Below, piece by piece: positions 35,476-44,344 of a stretch of 64,000 nt of DNA. Each line of letters opens with the position of its first letter. The stretch's first letter is position 1. This stretch comes from Actinomycetes bacterium (lineage in GTDB: Bacteria > Actinomycetota > Acidimicrobiia > Acidimicrobiales > JABEUL01): NCBI GenBank assembly GCA_021852345.1, contig JAJZNL010000056.1, positions 62,001-126,000 of the forward strand. The letters are read 5' to 3'. The notes beneath the pieces were generated by a model. It was not told the origin of the DNA and made no database searches. It saw nothing but the letters and a program-made list of their open reading frames with translations. The translations under genes were made by a program, and so were the position numbers.

Positions 35476-35892
35476 TCATTGTTTGCCATTAACGAAATTT
35501 ATATTGTCAATTTCGGATTTATCGGGTTCGGTAGTGAGAAAAGTCTCTATAATTTCAAACTTTAATCCCTTACCTGCAGATCGTTGACTTAAAGCCAGAA
35601 TGTTTGCATCATTATATTTTCTGGCTCCAGCAGCCGTTTGCACGTCAAAACACAGAGCTGCTCTAGCTCCTTTTATTTTGTTGGCGGCTATTGAAACACC
35701 GGTTCCAGTCCAACAGACTACAATTCCAAAATCCACCTCATTTGAAACTACAAGTTCTGCAACTTCAAATCCCACCTTAGCCCATGAAGGATCTTTTATT
35801 GTTGTCGCTACACTGAACAGTTCGGAGTTAAAATTTAAAATATCATCACAAAATTCATCCCAATCGTCGCATCCTAGAGCCAATGTTTTCAT
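35476..35892 (-). CDS. RpiB/LacAB-family protein, atypical
   Basis: Family members isomerise ribose 5-phosphate and related sugars. The 138-aa product starts at ATG 35892, preceded by GGAGG with 5-nt spacing. It has DFGIVVCWTGTGVSIAANKI, corresponding to the RpiB active-site CGTGxGxSIAANK motif, with the Cys kept but Trp in place of the following Gly. The later RKYNDANILALSQR replaces the usual RxHN His with Tyr. The N-terminal DHAG phosphate-binding motif is not seen (LGCDDWDEF). It probably belongs to the family but may have altered chemistry or substrate; true RpiB activity is uncertain. Confidence 0.7.
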   Translation of the reverse strand: MKTLALGCDDWDEFCDDILNFNSELFSVATTIKDPSWAKVGFEVAELVVSNEVDFGIVVCWTGTGVSIAANKIKGARAALCFDVQTAAGARKYNDANILALSQRSAGKGLKFEIIETFLTTEPDKSEIDNINFVNGKQ

Positions 35893-36043
35893 GTCCGCCT
35901 CCAATTAAGCTTCTGTTGATCAAAAAAGATTTAGCCGATCTTATAAATATTTAGCCAGTCTTACCATTGAATATCTGTTTAATTCGCCATTTTAATTTAA
36001 CAGTCTATTGAATTAATTGTCAGATTGCCATTAATCTAGTTAT

Positions 36044-38701
36044 ATGTCACACAAAGTTAACATTGTTCCGCACACTCATTGGGATCGCGAATGGTATCTG
36101 CCGTTTCAAACATATAGAACAAAACTGGTTAATTTAATTGATTCGCTCCTTGATTTTTTGGAATCAAATGAATCCTTTAACACATTTATGCTCGACGGAC
36201 AGATGGCTGTATTGGACGATTATCTTGAGATACGACCCGAAAACAGAACAAGGTTAATTAATCTTTCCAAGCAAGGCAGACTCGCAATGGGTCCGTGGTA
36301 CATTCTGATGGACGAGTTTTTAGTTTCTGGTGAAACCATCATAAGAAACTTACAACTTGGGATTAACAAAGCCGCAGAATACAGCGGTCATATGCCCTTA
36401 GGCTATCTTCCAGACATGTTTGGCCATATTGCCCAAATGCCTCAAATCTTAAAATTGTCAAATATGGATACCGCGGTTGTGTGGCGAGGTGTTCCCTCAA
36501 GGATTAAACACCATCAGTTTATTTGGCAAGCATTGGACAGATCGGAAGTCATAGCCGAATTTTTAATGTCTGGATACGGAAATGGCGCGACTCTTCCAAA
36601 CGATCCTCAGGCCTTGATAAACCGTGTACGAGGATATATAGAACATATGGGCCAATTTGTCAAAGGCGACCCCTTGCTATACATGAACGGTTCAGATCAT
36701 CTGTTTTTCCAAAGATTTCTTCCAGATGTAATTGAAGCCGCCAATCAAATGCAAGACGACTACGATTTCGAAATTACCGATTTAAAGTCGGCCGTAATGG
36801 AACCTTCAACGTCGTTAAGACAAAATTTATCGATACACGAAGGCGAACTCAGGTCGTCGGCTTACTCCAACCTGTTGATGGGAGTAACGTCAAACCGAAC
36901 GGACATTAGGTTACTCGCCAGGCAGGCAGAAATACTGACGGAGCAGTTTTTGGAGCCTCTTTATGCAATATTTTCAGATTCGTGGCCTACGGAATATTTA
37001 AAAATCATATGGAAGTTGCTAATTCAAAATTCTGCTCACGACTCAATTTGCGCATGCAGTATTAACGAAGTAGTCGAAGTTGTTAAGACCCGCTATTTGG
37101 AAGTACGGCAAATTTGCAACGCTCTTTTAGATGAATTGTATATTGATTTGGCAACTCAAGTAGAAGACGATTGCGACTATGTACTAAATCCAAGCACTAA
37201 AACAATAGACTCGGTAGTAGAATTCGAAATTGATAATCACGATGAAATCTTGGGGACACAGGTACTCTTAAAATCTGGAACGGGATTTGAAGCACCTTTA
37301 ATAAAACTTAAATCAAGTGAAGTCGCCATTATACTAACTCAGCTGAATTCGAACCAAATCGACGACAAGACTTTCGTTGTGGGTGTAGATATTAGCGCTC
37401 AAGAAGGGTTAACCAAAGTCCGCGTACATATAGACTCAGCTCCCAACCCAAAGTTTTCCGTGGATGCCGCCCATTTGAGCCTAAAGAACATATTGGACGA
37501 GCAGCCCGACAATATGGTAGAGGTCTCGCTGTCGTCATCCCCGAAGCAACGTCTATTGGCAATAGCCAAAGAACAATCCGGCTTGAGTCTCGAGCCTCTA
37601 ACAATTCAAACTGATTTTGTTGAAATCAGTTTGACACAGAGTGATTCGACGATTCAATTAAGCAATAAATTTTTAACAGCAATAATAGATAGATCCGACG
37701 GCACATTTTCAATTAATGGAATACAGGGGTTTAATAAAATAGTCGATTCTGGAGACCAAGGTGATACATACAACTACTCGCCGCCCGAATTCGATACTGA
37801 GGTGGAAACCCCTGCCTCAACTTCGGTTCAGGTGACAGAGCAAGGACCTATCAGAGCCATCGTAACCATAGACAGAACTTACCTCATACCTGAAGCGGTT
37901 AACGACGCCTCCCGGCAACGTGAAGGTCAGACAGAGCTTAGAATTCTCACTCTGGTGGAATTAAATGCCAACGAAAACTTTATAAGGGTTAGTCACTTCA
38001 TGGATAATTTCGCAAAAGATCACAGACTGAGAACAGTATTTCCTGTTGCAAACGGGACTAAGATTACAGAGGCAGACACTGCCTTTGGTGTAGTTAAAAG
38101 AGGTCTCGTTTCAGAAAGCGGACCCTCTGAGGTCGGACTCCCCACGTTTCCGGCATTAAGTTTTGTTAAAGCTGGTAACGTCACAGTTATTATGAATTGC
38201 GTGGGCGAATACGAACTTATAGACATAAAAGATGATAAAGCCTACTCACTTGCGGTCACGCTTTTAAGGGCGGTGAAATACTTAAGTCGAATTACAATGA
38301 CGAATAGACCGTTGTCGGCAGGACCCAATCTGGAGACCACTGACGCCCAAATGCAAGGCAAACAATATTTTTCCTACGCCGTTTCTACGGACGACAACAT
38401 AGACGTATATGAGGCTAAGGCAAAATATACTATGCCATTTAAGGTTTTAAAAGGTAACACAAATTCAAATAAGAATGCTAAGTTCCCCAAATTAAAGGTT
38501 CAAAATTGTGAAATTTCGTCAGTCGTAAGATCGCAAGGAAAACTTGAAGTTAGACTGTTCAACCCCACCGATTCAACGACAAAAGCCGTCATAGAAGATT
38601 CGTCAGGAGTTGTTGTCGATCTGCTTGGCAATCCAACTGAGCCCTTTAATGGTAGCGTTGATCTTAGAGCTTTCGGTATCGTCACTATCAGACTTGACTG
38701 A
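36044..38701 (+). CDS. Glycoside hydrolase family 38 alpha-mannosidase (MngB-like)
   Basis: The 885-aa enzyme hydrolyses alpha-mannosides; the closest pattern I know is E. coli MngB (mannosylglycerate/2-O-(6-P-mannosyl)glycerate hydrolase, about 877 aa). The zinc motif is PHTHWDREW (His12, Asp14), the nucleophile Asp124 is in GYLPDMFGHIAQMPQIL, and a further zinc-site His is in NSAHDSICAC (about 332). No signal peptide, so cytosolic. The C-terminal beta domain ends DLRAFGIVTIRLD. Its last 99 bp overlap the 3' end of the opposite-strand cyclase gene. TAATCT at 36032-36037 lies 6 nt before the ATG, suggesting a leaderless transcript. Confidence 0.92.
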   Translation: MSHKVNIVPHTHWDREWYLPFQTYRTKLVNLIDSLLDFLESNESFNTFMLDGQMAVLDDYLEIRPENRTRLINLSKQGRLAMGPWYILMDEFLVSGETIIRNLQLGINKAAEYSGHMPLGYLPDMFGHIAQMPQILKLSNMDTAVVWRGVPSRIKHHQFIWQALDRSEVIAEFLMSGYGNGATLPNDPQALINRVRGYIEHMGQFVKGDPLLYMNGSDHLFFQRFLPDVIEAANQMQDDYDFEITDLKSAVMEPSTSLRQNLSIHEGELRSSAYSNLLMGVTSNRTDIRLLARQAEILTEQFLEPLYAIFSDSWPTEYLKIIWKLLIQNSAHDSICACSINEVVEVVKTRYLEVRQICNALLDELYIDLATQVEDDCDYVLNPSTKTIDSVVEFEIDNHDEILGTQVLLKSGTGFEAPLIKLKSSEVAIILTQLNSNQIDDKTFVVGVDISAQEGLTKVRVHIDSAPNPKFSVDAAHLSLKNILDEQPDNMVEVSLSSSPKQRLLAIAKEQSGLSLEPLTIQTDFVEISLTQSDSTIQLSNKFLTAIIDRSDGTFSINGIQGFNKIVDSGDQGDTYNYSPPEFDTEVETPASTSVQVTEQGPIRAIVTIDRTYLIPEAVNDASRQREGQTELRILTLVELNANENFIRVSHFMDNFAKDHRLRTVFPVANGTKITEADTAFGVVKRGLVSESGPSEVGLPTFPALSFVKAGNVTVIMNCVGEYELIDIKDDKAYSLAVTLLRAVKYLSRITMTNRPLSAGPNLETTDAQMQGKQYFSYAVSTDDNIDVYEAKAKYTMPFKVLKGNTNSNKNAKFPKLKVQNCEISSVVRSQGKLEVRLFNPTDSTTKAVIEDSSGVVVDLLGNPTEPFNGSVDLRAFGIVTIRLD

Positions 38702-39952
38702 ATCTGATTGCGTAACATTAGATACAAGTTTTTGTCCCTGTTCACGCAACTCATCTAAATCACGTAGCACATCGCTTAGTTTCTTTAGTCTAAGCCCCAA
38801 TCTCCCCGTGGAAACAGAAGGATCTGCACCTTTTCGTTGAAGTGAAAACAGCTCCACCCTGCCTATATCTTTAAGTACTCTCGGCCTTAGGGGGCTAAAG
38901 TCTACCCGATCGTCTTCAAGAAGTGCATCATAAAATTCACGGGTCGTAAGAACCGAACCGGGATTAGCAATATTTACAATCCGACTGGCCCGGTTCACTA
39001 CCGTACCAAAATAGTCTCCGTCCCACGCCAATACGGGTCCGTAACTCAATCCGACTCTTATGTCACTTAATAAGTCATCGTCCGAGTAGATATCAACGAG
39101 ATCGAGCGCAATTAAAGCGGCGGCCTCGATCGAATCAGCAACAAACATTGCCTCGTCACCTATCATTTTGACGATTCTTCCGCCTCCAGCGATAACCGTA
39201 TCGTGAGCTAAAGTTTCAAACCTGGAGACAACTTCAACCAGTTGATTCTCATCTATCTGCTGAGACAGATAGGTAAAACCTACCATATCTGCAAATCCAA
39301 CGGCAAGTTCGGCCTGTGCGTTGTCGAAACCTTCGTATCTGTGCATCCTAATCCTGCGCAAGACCGACTGCAGCTGACGTTTCCACGCATACTCAAGCAA
39401 CCACGAGAGCTTCGGAACCAGATCATCCAAAACAAAGGCCAAGATCTCCGCCGATTCCAAAGAGGTCTCAGGTATCTCAATGGTCTGTGCCATGGTTATC
39501 TGGGCTTCGGCAACTCTAGCCACCGAAGATCCTATAACTCGAGCCAGCTGAACCGCTCTGTCCTCGTTAACAAATCCCGTTCCCACCAACGACTGCATAA
39601 TACCTATTGCTTCGATATCCTGTTCATTGAATATCTGTTCGTTTTCGGGAACTTCGGCGAACCCCAATGCTCTCCAAAATCTCCTAGCCACATCTTTTTC
39701 GATGTTGGTAATAGCCAATAGTTCTTCTTCGTTCATAGGCGTGGACGCACCCATGATTAAGCGGTCAATCACCAAAAGATCAAGCCACTCTTCTGAAATG
39801 GCCTTTTCAATTTCGGCCCTGTCTATCCCCCTTTTGATCAGAAGGTCCTTCAAACCGTCCGAACCCTTATTCATAAACCCTTCTATATTTTCCAATATCG
39901 GAGATAGATGCGGTTCTGCTTCGTCACCTTTTTCTTCGTCGTTTTCCTGCAT
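38603..39952 (-). CDS. Class III adenylate/guanylate cyclase with Rv1264-like regulatory domain
   Basis: The 449-aa protein has an N-terminal helical regulatory part (about 1-190), similar in look to the autoinhibitory pH-sensing domain of mycobacterial Rv1264. The catalytic domain has metal-binding aspartates in GFADMVGFTYLSQQ and KMIGDEAMFVAD, then VGLSYGPVLAWDGDYFGTVVN and NRASRIVNIANPGSVLTT, including the Asn-x3-Arg pair for the transition state. A low-complexity Ser/Asp tail of about 60 residues follows. The last 99 nt, including the stop, lie antisense within the mannosidase gene. Cyclic AMP is the likely product; guanylate is not excluded. Confidence 0.9.
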   Translation of the reverse strand: MQENDEEKGDEAEPHLSPILENIEGFMNKGSDGLKDLLIKRGIDRAEIEKAISEEWLDLLVIDRLIMGASTPMNEEELLAITNIEKDVARRFWRALGFAEVPENEQIFNEQDIEAIGIMQSLVGTGFVNEDRAVQLARVIGSSVARVAEAQITMAQTIEIPETSLESAEILAFVLDDLVPKLSWLLEYAWKRQLQSVLRRIRMHRYEGFDNAQAELAVGFADMVGFTYLSQQIDENQLVEVVSRFETLAHDTVIAGGGRIVKMIGDEAMFVADSIEAAALIALDLVDIYSDDDLLSDIRVGLSYGPVLAWDGDYFGTVVNRASRIVNIANPGSVLTTREFYDALLEDDRVDFSPLRPRVLKDIGRVELFSLQRKGADPSVSTGRLGLRLKKLSDVLRDLDELREQGQKLVSNVTQSDSVKSDSDDTESSKINATIKGLSWIAKQIDNNS

Positions 39953-40023
39953 TTTTTTAAAATTTTCCCAACACTAATATTCGATTTTATATATATTTGT
40001 TTATTTTGTCTAAGCTTTATGCA

Positions 40024-40686
40024 GTGAGCAAAACAATGACAAGTTTTTCCAATTATTCAACTCTGCAAAAAGACCTTTGTAATGAATTTTCAAATAACAA
40101 CTTAACAGTAATACCTATAAAAGATTTTAACAACTCGAAATCACGATTAAAAGAAGAATTAGACGATTTAAGACGGATCGACTTAATTAAATCAATGCTT
40201 ATAACGGTAATAAATTCTTTGGGATCCAAATGTATAGTCGTTACGAACTCTGATGAAGTGGCAAATTTTGCCGCTTCAAATGCCGTGGGCGCATTAATGG
40301 TCAGCATCGACGGGCTTAATGCAACAGCAAATTTTCTTTATCAAAACTTAAATTCTGATTTATTTAGTCGCCTGACAATCATTCATGCGGACCTACCTAT
40401 GGCCAATAAACAGACTAGCCCGCTGAAACACGTACAAACTTTGACTAACAAAGAGTTTATGATTTATCCAGATATTAATCGCAGCGGAACTCCTGTGCTG
40501 TCGATACCGACAAATTTAAATTTTAAATTTATGTACGGGAGTCATTCTTTCCAAAAACATGTTTCTCAAATCGAATCTTTAAATGCCGGTATAAAAATAG
40601 TTGAAGACTTCAACTGGTCTTTTGACTTGGACACAAAGTTTGATCTTTTGAAGTACTATGACCTAACTGAAAATTTAGAAAAATGA
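40024..40686 (+). CDS. CofC/FbiD-like nucleotidyltransferase (F420 pathway)
   Basis: The protein (about 220 aa) resembles 2-phospholactate/phosphoenolpyruvate guanylyltransferase, which makes the lactyl or enolpyruvyl-diphospho-guanosine precursor of coenzyme F420. Family-like segments are LTVIPIKDFNNSKSRL, LTIIHADLPMA, YPDINRSGTPVLSIP and FKFMYGSHSFQKHVSQ. The start is uncertain. I use GTG 40024, 7 nt after a TAAGCT that could be a -10 for a leaderless message; ATG 40036 is the alternative, and an upstream TTG (39997) is less likely. Its stop overlaps the next gene by ATGA. Confidence 0.8.
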   Translation: MSKTMTSFSNYSTLQKDLCNEFSNNNLTVIPIKDFNNSKSRLKEELDDLRRIDLIKSMLITVINSLGSKCIVVTNSDEVANFAASNAVGALMVSIDGLNATANFLYQNLNSDLFSRLTIIHADLPMANKQTSPLKHVQTLTNKEFMIYPDINRSGTPVLSIPTNLNFKFMYGSHSFQKHVSQIESLNAGIKIVEDFNWSFDLDTKFDLLKYYDLTENLEK

Positions 40687-41405
40687 TCTCTTATGACTTA
40701 AATGAAATTCCAAGCAGTATTTTGGCAATAGGGGCCCACCCAGATGACATCGAATTTAATGCTTTCGGCACGCTGGCAAAATGGGCAAGTGTCGGCAGCA
40801 GGATCGATATGGCAATCATGACCGACGGATCCAAAGGCTCTTGGGACCCAGATCAAAATATTGATGAATTAAAAGAAATCAGACGCATTGAAGCAAAAAG
40901 GGCCGCAGATACAATCGGCGCCAATCTGCATTTTTTAAACTATGTCGACGGCGAACTTGAATTTAACAAAGATACCGTAAAAACAATCGCAAAACTTATC
41001 AGGCTAGTCAAACCCCAAATGATTATAACGCACGACCCGTTCAAAAAATATAGGCTTCATCCAGATCATCGAAACTGCGGACAGATAGTATTGGATGCGA
41101 TTGTGGCTGCCCGGGATCCCCACTTCTTAAAAGACCTTAATATCTCACATCACAGACCACACAAGATATTGCTTTTCGAACCCGAAGTTACGGACCACCT
41201 TGAAACTATTCAGGAGTTTATGAATACCAAAATAGAAGCTCTTTTAAAGCACAAAAGCCAGTATATAACCACGATGGATATAACTGACCCAGAAAACCCA
41301 ATCCAAATTATGCGCTTTAAAAACTGGATTGGTGAACTTGCACATTCTGCCGGCAACCCTATCGGCAAACCGGCAGAATGCTTTAAGCTAATTGAAAAAG
41401 TCTAA
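40683..41405 (+). CDS. PIG-L/LmbE-family deacetylase
   Basis: This 240-aa zinc hydrolase removes N-acetyl groups from sugars (family includes MshB, BshB and GlcNAc-PI deacetylase). It has the signature AIGAHPDDIEFNAFGTLAKW (His19, Asp21, Asp22) and the distal zinc His in RLHPDHRNCGQIV (about 126-129). The 4-nt overlap with the CofC-like gene implies translational coupling. The substrate is unknown; mycothiol or glycan deacetylation are the obvious options. Its stop is 2 bp from the convergent HU stop. Confidence 0.88.
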   Translation: MISYDLNEIPSSILAIGAHPDDIEFNAFGTLAKWASVGSRIDMAIMTDGSKGSWDPDQNIDELKEIRRIEAKRAADTIGANLHFLNYVDGELEFNKDTVKTIAKLIRLVKPQMIITHDPFKKYRLHPDHRNCGQIVLDAIVAARDPHFLKDLNISHHRPHKILLFEPEVTDHLETIQEFMNTKIEALLKHKSQYITTMDITDPENPIQIMRFKNWIGELAHSAGNPIGKPAECFKLIEKV

Positions 41406-41407
41406 AG

Positions 41408-41713
41408 CTACTTTTTCTTAGCTTTAGGCGCAGGCTTACGACCGTTAAGGACATCCTTAAATGTTGCGCCTGCCGCAAATCTAACTCCCTTGGAAGCTGC
41501 AATTTTTCTTTTCTCTCCGGTTCTGGGGTTAACACCCATGCGAGCGGCTCTCTTGGTCGGGTGAAAGGTTCCGAATCCGGGAATGGTGGTCTTCTGACCT
41601 GATTTTGCTTCGATGATTACCGAATTCAAAACAACTTCCAGCGCACCTTCTGCCTGCTTTTTAGTCAAACCTGCACCTTCGGCTATCGCATTAACTAATT
41701 CTGTTTTATTCAC
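41408..41713 (-). CDS. hup: Histone-like DNA-binding protein HU
   Basis: This 101-aa nucleoid protein starts at a GTG with GGAGG 5 nt upstream. It has MNKTELVNAIAEGAGLTKKQ, the DNA-binding arm FHPTKRAARMGVNPRTGEK and a short basic C-terminus KPAPKAKKK. The long Lys/Ala tail of mycobacterial and streptomycete HupB is absent. It binds and bends DNA. It converges with the PIG-L gene. Confidence 0.95.
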   Translation of the reverse strand: MNKTELVNAIAEGAGLTKKQAEGALEVVLNSVIIEAKSGQKTTIPGFGTFHPTKRAARMGVNPRTGEKRKIAASKGVRFAAGATFKDVLNGRKPAPKAKKK

Positions 41714-41810
41714 TAATACCTCCTATAGGACTAACTTAAATAATTTAAGTAATTTTACAACTATAGTCAAGTATTTAAGCCGATTTAAGTTATTAGTAAA
41801 GAAAATAACC

Positions 41811-43067
41811 CTAAAGTCCGCGACTTATTTGAAGCTCTACTTTCTGTCCAATCGATATTTCATTTATGCTAACTTCGAGTTTTTTTAGTTCGCTAAGCTG
41901 TCTCAATGAAAAGTTTGGTTCTCTCATTATTTCAAATTTAGATTTTCCCAACGGGCGTAGTTCGTCTTTAATATTAAACCTATTGCGATATATCTCTATC
42001 TGTGCTGCCGTTTTGGACCATTTTAAATAAGCACTTGGGTCCTTAGGATGTTCACCTATTAAGTCTTTTACATAGGTAGGGCAGTCTTTTTTCTTATCGC
42101 TGTCTACTGTTCTATAGAACTGCGCATTATTCAAGAGATTCGCAGAACTTAATCCAAGCGAGTTTAATTTCTGACACCAACTTTGCCTAAGGTCAACTAA
42201 ATTAGCATCCAATCTTTTAGCAGGCCTTTGGTACTTGGGATCATATTGCGCTTTATTTTCCAAAAAATAGTTTAAGCCTTGACTAAAATCCTTACTGCTA
42301 TCATTGAAAATACCCAGAAGTTGCTGCCGACGTTTGGAAAAGGCAAATATAATTTTATCATCTATTCCTTTAATTTCAGCCAACCCATAACGGTATCTGT
42401 CCCAATCGACCTGAAGATTTTTAGTAATTTCATTACGCAAAGAGACATGATAGATCGAACTGATATGTCGCTTCAGAATATAGGCGGTGTGAACATGAGC
42501 CGCACTGAATCTTGAATCATAACCTTTTGCAATATTAGCCATAACTACGTGGCTGTGAATATGGGGATCGTTTGATCTTGATGTCTTGTGATAAAATGAC
42601 GCTCCTAAGGCGCCAGTGGTTTTAAGGAAATGGCGTTGTCCGTCATAAGACCTTGAAACAAACATGCAATTTGCTGATACAAAATCCATTGCATTTGAAA
42701 CCGAAAGTTGGTGGGCTTGCCTAATTGTTCGTTCGGTATCTGAATCGGTCAACATTGCCAACACAGAAACCGATTTTGGAGCCGAGAATACGAAATCAAA
42801 TCCAGCAATCTTTTTTGCAGGTAGCTTATATTCCAATGGATCATTGGTAACGGGGTGAAGCCCATTGATAAAGTCTTGGAACTGGGACAATTCAACCGAA
42901 CCATCTAATCCCAACAGATTCGTTGCCTGTTGCGTCCATTGCCCCCTGTCTTCTAAATCTAAGCTATGAGCTTTATCGTTAAAATAATATGATTCGTGAC
43001 CGAATTTAAAACTGTTTATATTTAGCACGCAAATTTCATTACAAAAAAATCGATGTTTTTTAGTCAT
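41811..43067 (-). CDS. Helicase-less MobF (TrwC/TraI-type) relaxase-domain protein
   Basis: The 418-aa protein matches the HUH relaxase domain of MobF conjugation proteins. It has the tyrosine pair YY (27-28), RGQWTQQATNLLGLDGSV, AGFDFVFSAPKSVSVL and the metal triad with His160 in FYHKTSRSNDP and His171/His173 in HIHSH, with the same 11-residue spacing as in TraI. Only the first of the two tyrosine pairs of TrwC is present. The UvrD-like helicase half of TrwC/TraI is missing; instead there are about 230 residues I do not recognise. No T4SS, coupling protein or integrase is nearby. Relaxases nick and join single-stranded DNA through a phosphotyrosine. The chromosomal role is unknown. Confidence 0.85.
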   Translation of the reverse strand: MTKKHRFFCNEICVLNINSFKFGHESYYFNDKAHSLDLEDRGQWTQQATNLLGLDGSVELSQFQDFINGLHPVTNDPLEYKLPAKKIAGFDFVFSAPKSVSVLAMLTDSDTERTIRQAHQLSVSNAMDFVSANCMFVSRSYDGQRHFLKTTGALGASFYHKTSRSNDPHIHSHVVMANIAKGYDSRFSAAHVHTAYILKRHISSIYHVSLRNEITKNLQVDWDRYRYGLAEIKGIDDKIIFAFSKRRQQLLGIFNDSSKDFSQGLNYFLENKAQYDPKYQRPAKRLDANLVDLRQSWCQKLNSLGLSSANLLNNAQFYRTVDSDKKKDCPTYVKDLIGEHPKDPSAYLKWSKTAAQIEIYRNRFNIKDELRPLGKSKFEIMREPNFSLRQLSELKKLEVSINEISIGQKVELQISRGL

Positions 43068-43094
43068 GAAATCACATGAAATTACATGTAATAT
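43065..43094. repeat. Three 10-bp iteron-like repeats over the relaxase start codon
   Basis: On the plus strand CATGAAATCA, CATGAAATTA and CATGTAATAT follow each other at 43065, 43075 and 43085. The first contains the relaxase start codon. The perfect 12-bp palindrome ATTACATGTAAT (43081-43092) overlaps the second and third. The exact one-helical-turn spacing suggests a protein-binding array, perhaps autoregulation by the relaxase or an origin-like site. Confidence 0.6.
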
Positions 43095-43187
43095 ACTATC
43101 AAATTATTTTGCGGGTATAATCACTTCCAGAATTTAGAAGACTCAAAAGAATTTAAATTAACCCGTAAAGAGATTTGAATTTACATT

Positions 43188-43203
43188 GGCGGCAGATGCC
43201 GCC
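43188..43203. other. GC-rich inverted repeat between pafC and the relaxase gene
   Basis: GGCGGCA-GA-TGCCGCC forms a 6-7 bp perfect stem in an otherwise AT-rich 176-bp spacer. There is no T tract after it on the minus strand, so it is a poor intrinsic terminator. It could be a weak terminator, an operator or a hairpin beside a nick site. Confidence 0.4.
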
Positions 43204-43243
43204 GGGTCTGCTAATAACGTAGGACTGCCGATAAAACCTAGTT

Positions 43244-44344
43244 CTACTGATAAAGCTTAAGTAAACGCTTAGCAAGCTTCAAATCCAGCTCTTTGAACTC
43301 GTCGGGTTCAAGCACTTCGATTTTTTCGTGGCTAAGCATCAAGGCGGAAAACCATTTGCGATCCGTTACAAATATTTCAAAGATTATTCGATCTTTTTTC
43401 TGCTCGATTATTTTATTAAAGGCAATAGCCTCTAAAAGCCACTTATGGTCTATGGGAATTGACAATACCACCCTAACCGCTTTTGCACTAGACGGGTTGT
43501 ACGCTCTTTTTGACATAGAGATCAGTTGACTTTTTATCTCTGGCGAATCCTTAAAGGTTTTATCTAAAATCGAAACAGATAGTATCCTTTCGTGTTTAAA
43601 AGTTTTCAAAACGTTATCTTTAGTGTCAACTGCGTAAAGATACCAATTTCCTTCAACGTATTTCTGTAAATAGGGTGCAACCCTTTTATCTGTCAGCGTG
43701 TCTGAATACTTTGAGAAATAACTCATATCGAGAAGTTTTTTATTATCGATTGCGATATCAATTTCATCGCTAAATTTAGGCGGGCGCATCTGAATCTTAA
43801 ATGCATTTGTGGGAACCAAAAGTATCTTGTCTATGGCGGACTCCAATATGCCCGAGCCTGCAAATTTACTTATATTAGCCAATGTCTGTTTGAGCTGCTC
43901 TAATATCATTAAATCTTGAAAATCGATATAAACAGACTGATTAAACTGAGCCGATATGTCCGCAGTCACCACCACTGATTCTAAGTCACCATCAAAGCTA
44001 TCCATGTCCAAATACGGTAGATCGATCTCAATATCCAACAGTGAATCAGGCGTAAATGGTTTAATCCCACAACAGGCGGCAAGTTCAAGGTCTCTTAATA
44101 CAGTCAACGGATCCAACCCTAGTATTTGAGACAACTCACCTACCGTTGCCTGCCTGTGAACGGACAGATACTCCAACAGCGAAATCAGTATTCCCAATCT
44201 AGATTCGATGGTTTTTGGACTCCTTGAAATCTTTTTTGCGGCCGCCTTAGTTGCGTCAATCTGAGACCGAGAATTTCCTCTATCTGTATTGATTTTTTTA
44301 TTAGAAGACAATTTATCTTTATCGGAAATTTTATTTGCCGGCAT
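43244..44344 (-). CDS. pafC: WYL-domain transcriptional regulator, PafC type
   Basis: The 366-aa protein has a basic N-terminal extension (1-40), a helix-turn-helix (RLGILISLLEYLSVHRQATV, then ELSQILGLDPLTVLRDLELA) and a WYL domain around NWYLYAVDTKDNVLKTFKHE, followed by the WCX-like C-terminal region. PafB and PafC form a heterodimer that activates the LexA-independent DNA-damage response in Actinobacteria. The start overlaps the upstream pafB by 14 nt, as in known pafBC pairs. The tat genes often found after pafC are absent; a relaxase gene follows instead. Confidence 0.85.
   Translation of the reverse strand: MPANKISDKDKLSSNKKINTDRGNSRSQIDATKAAAKKISRSPKTIESRLGILISLLEYLSVHRQATVGELSQILGLDPLTVLRDLELAACCGIKPFTPDSLLDIEIDLPYLDMDSFDGDLESVVVTADISAQFNQSVYIDFQDLMILEQLKQTLANISKFAGSGILESAIDKILLVPTNAFKIQMRPPKFSDEIDIAIDNKKLLDMSYFSKYSDTLTDKRVAPYLQKYVEGNWYLYAVDTKDNVLKTFKHERILSVSILDKTFKDSPEIKSQLISMSKRAYNPSSAKAVRVVLSIPIDHKWLLEAIAFNKIIEQKKDRIIFEIFVTDRKWFSALMLSHEKIEVLEPDEFKELDLKLAKRLLKLYQ

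Noticed and set aside
36523..36735. Short overlapping frame inside the mannosidase gene
   Set aside because: It lies wholly within the GH38 catalytic domain in another frame with no ribosome site or family pattern.
39242..39721. 159-codon plus-strand frame inside the cyclase gene
   Set aside because: The opposite strand encodes a class III cyclase with conserved catalytic residues; this frame shows no family pattern.
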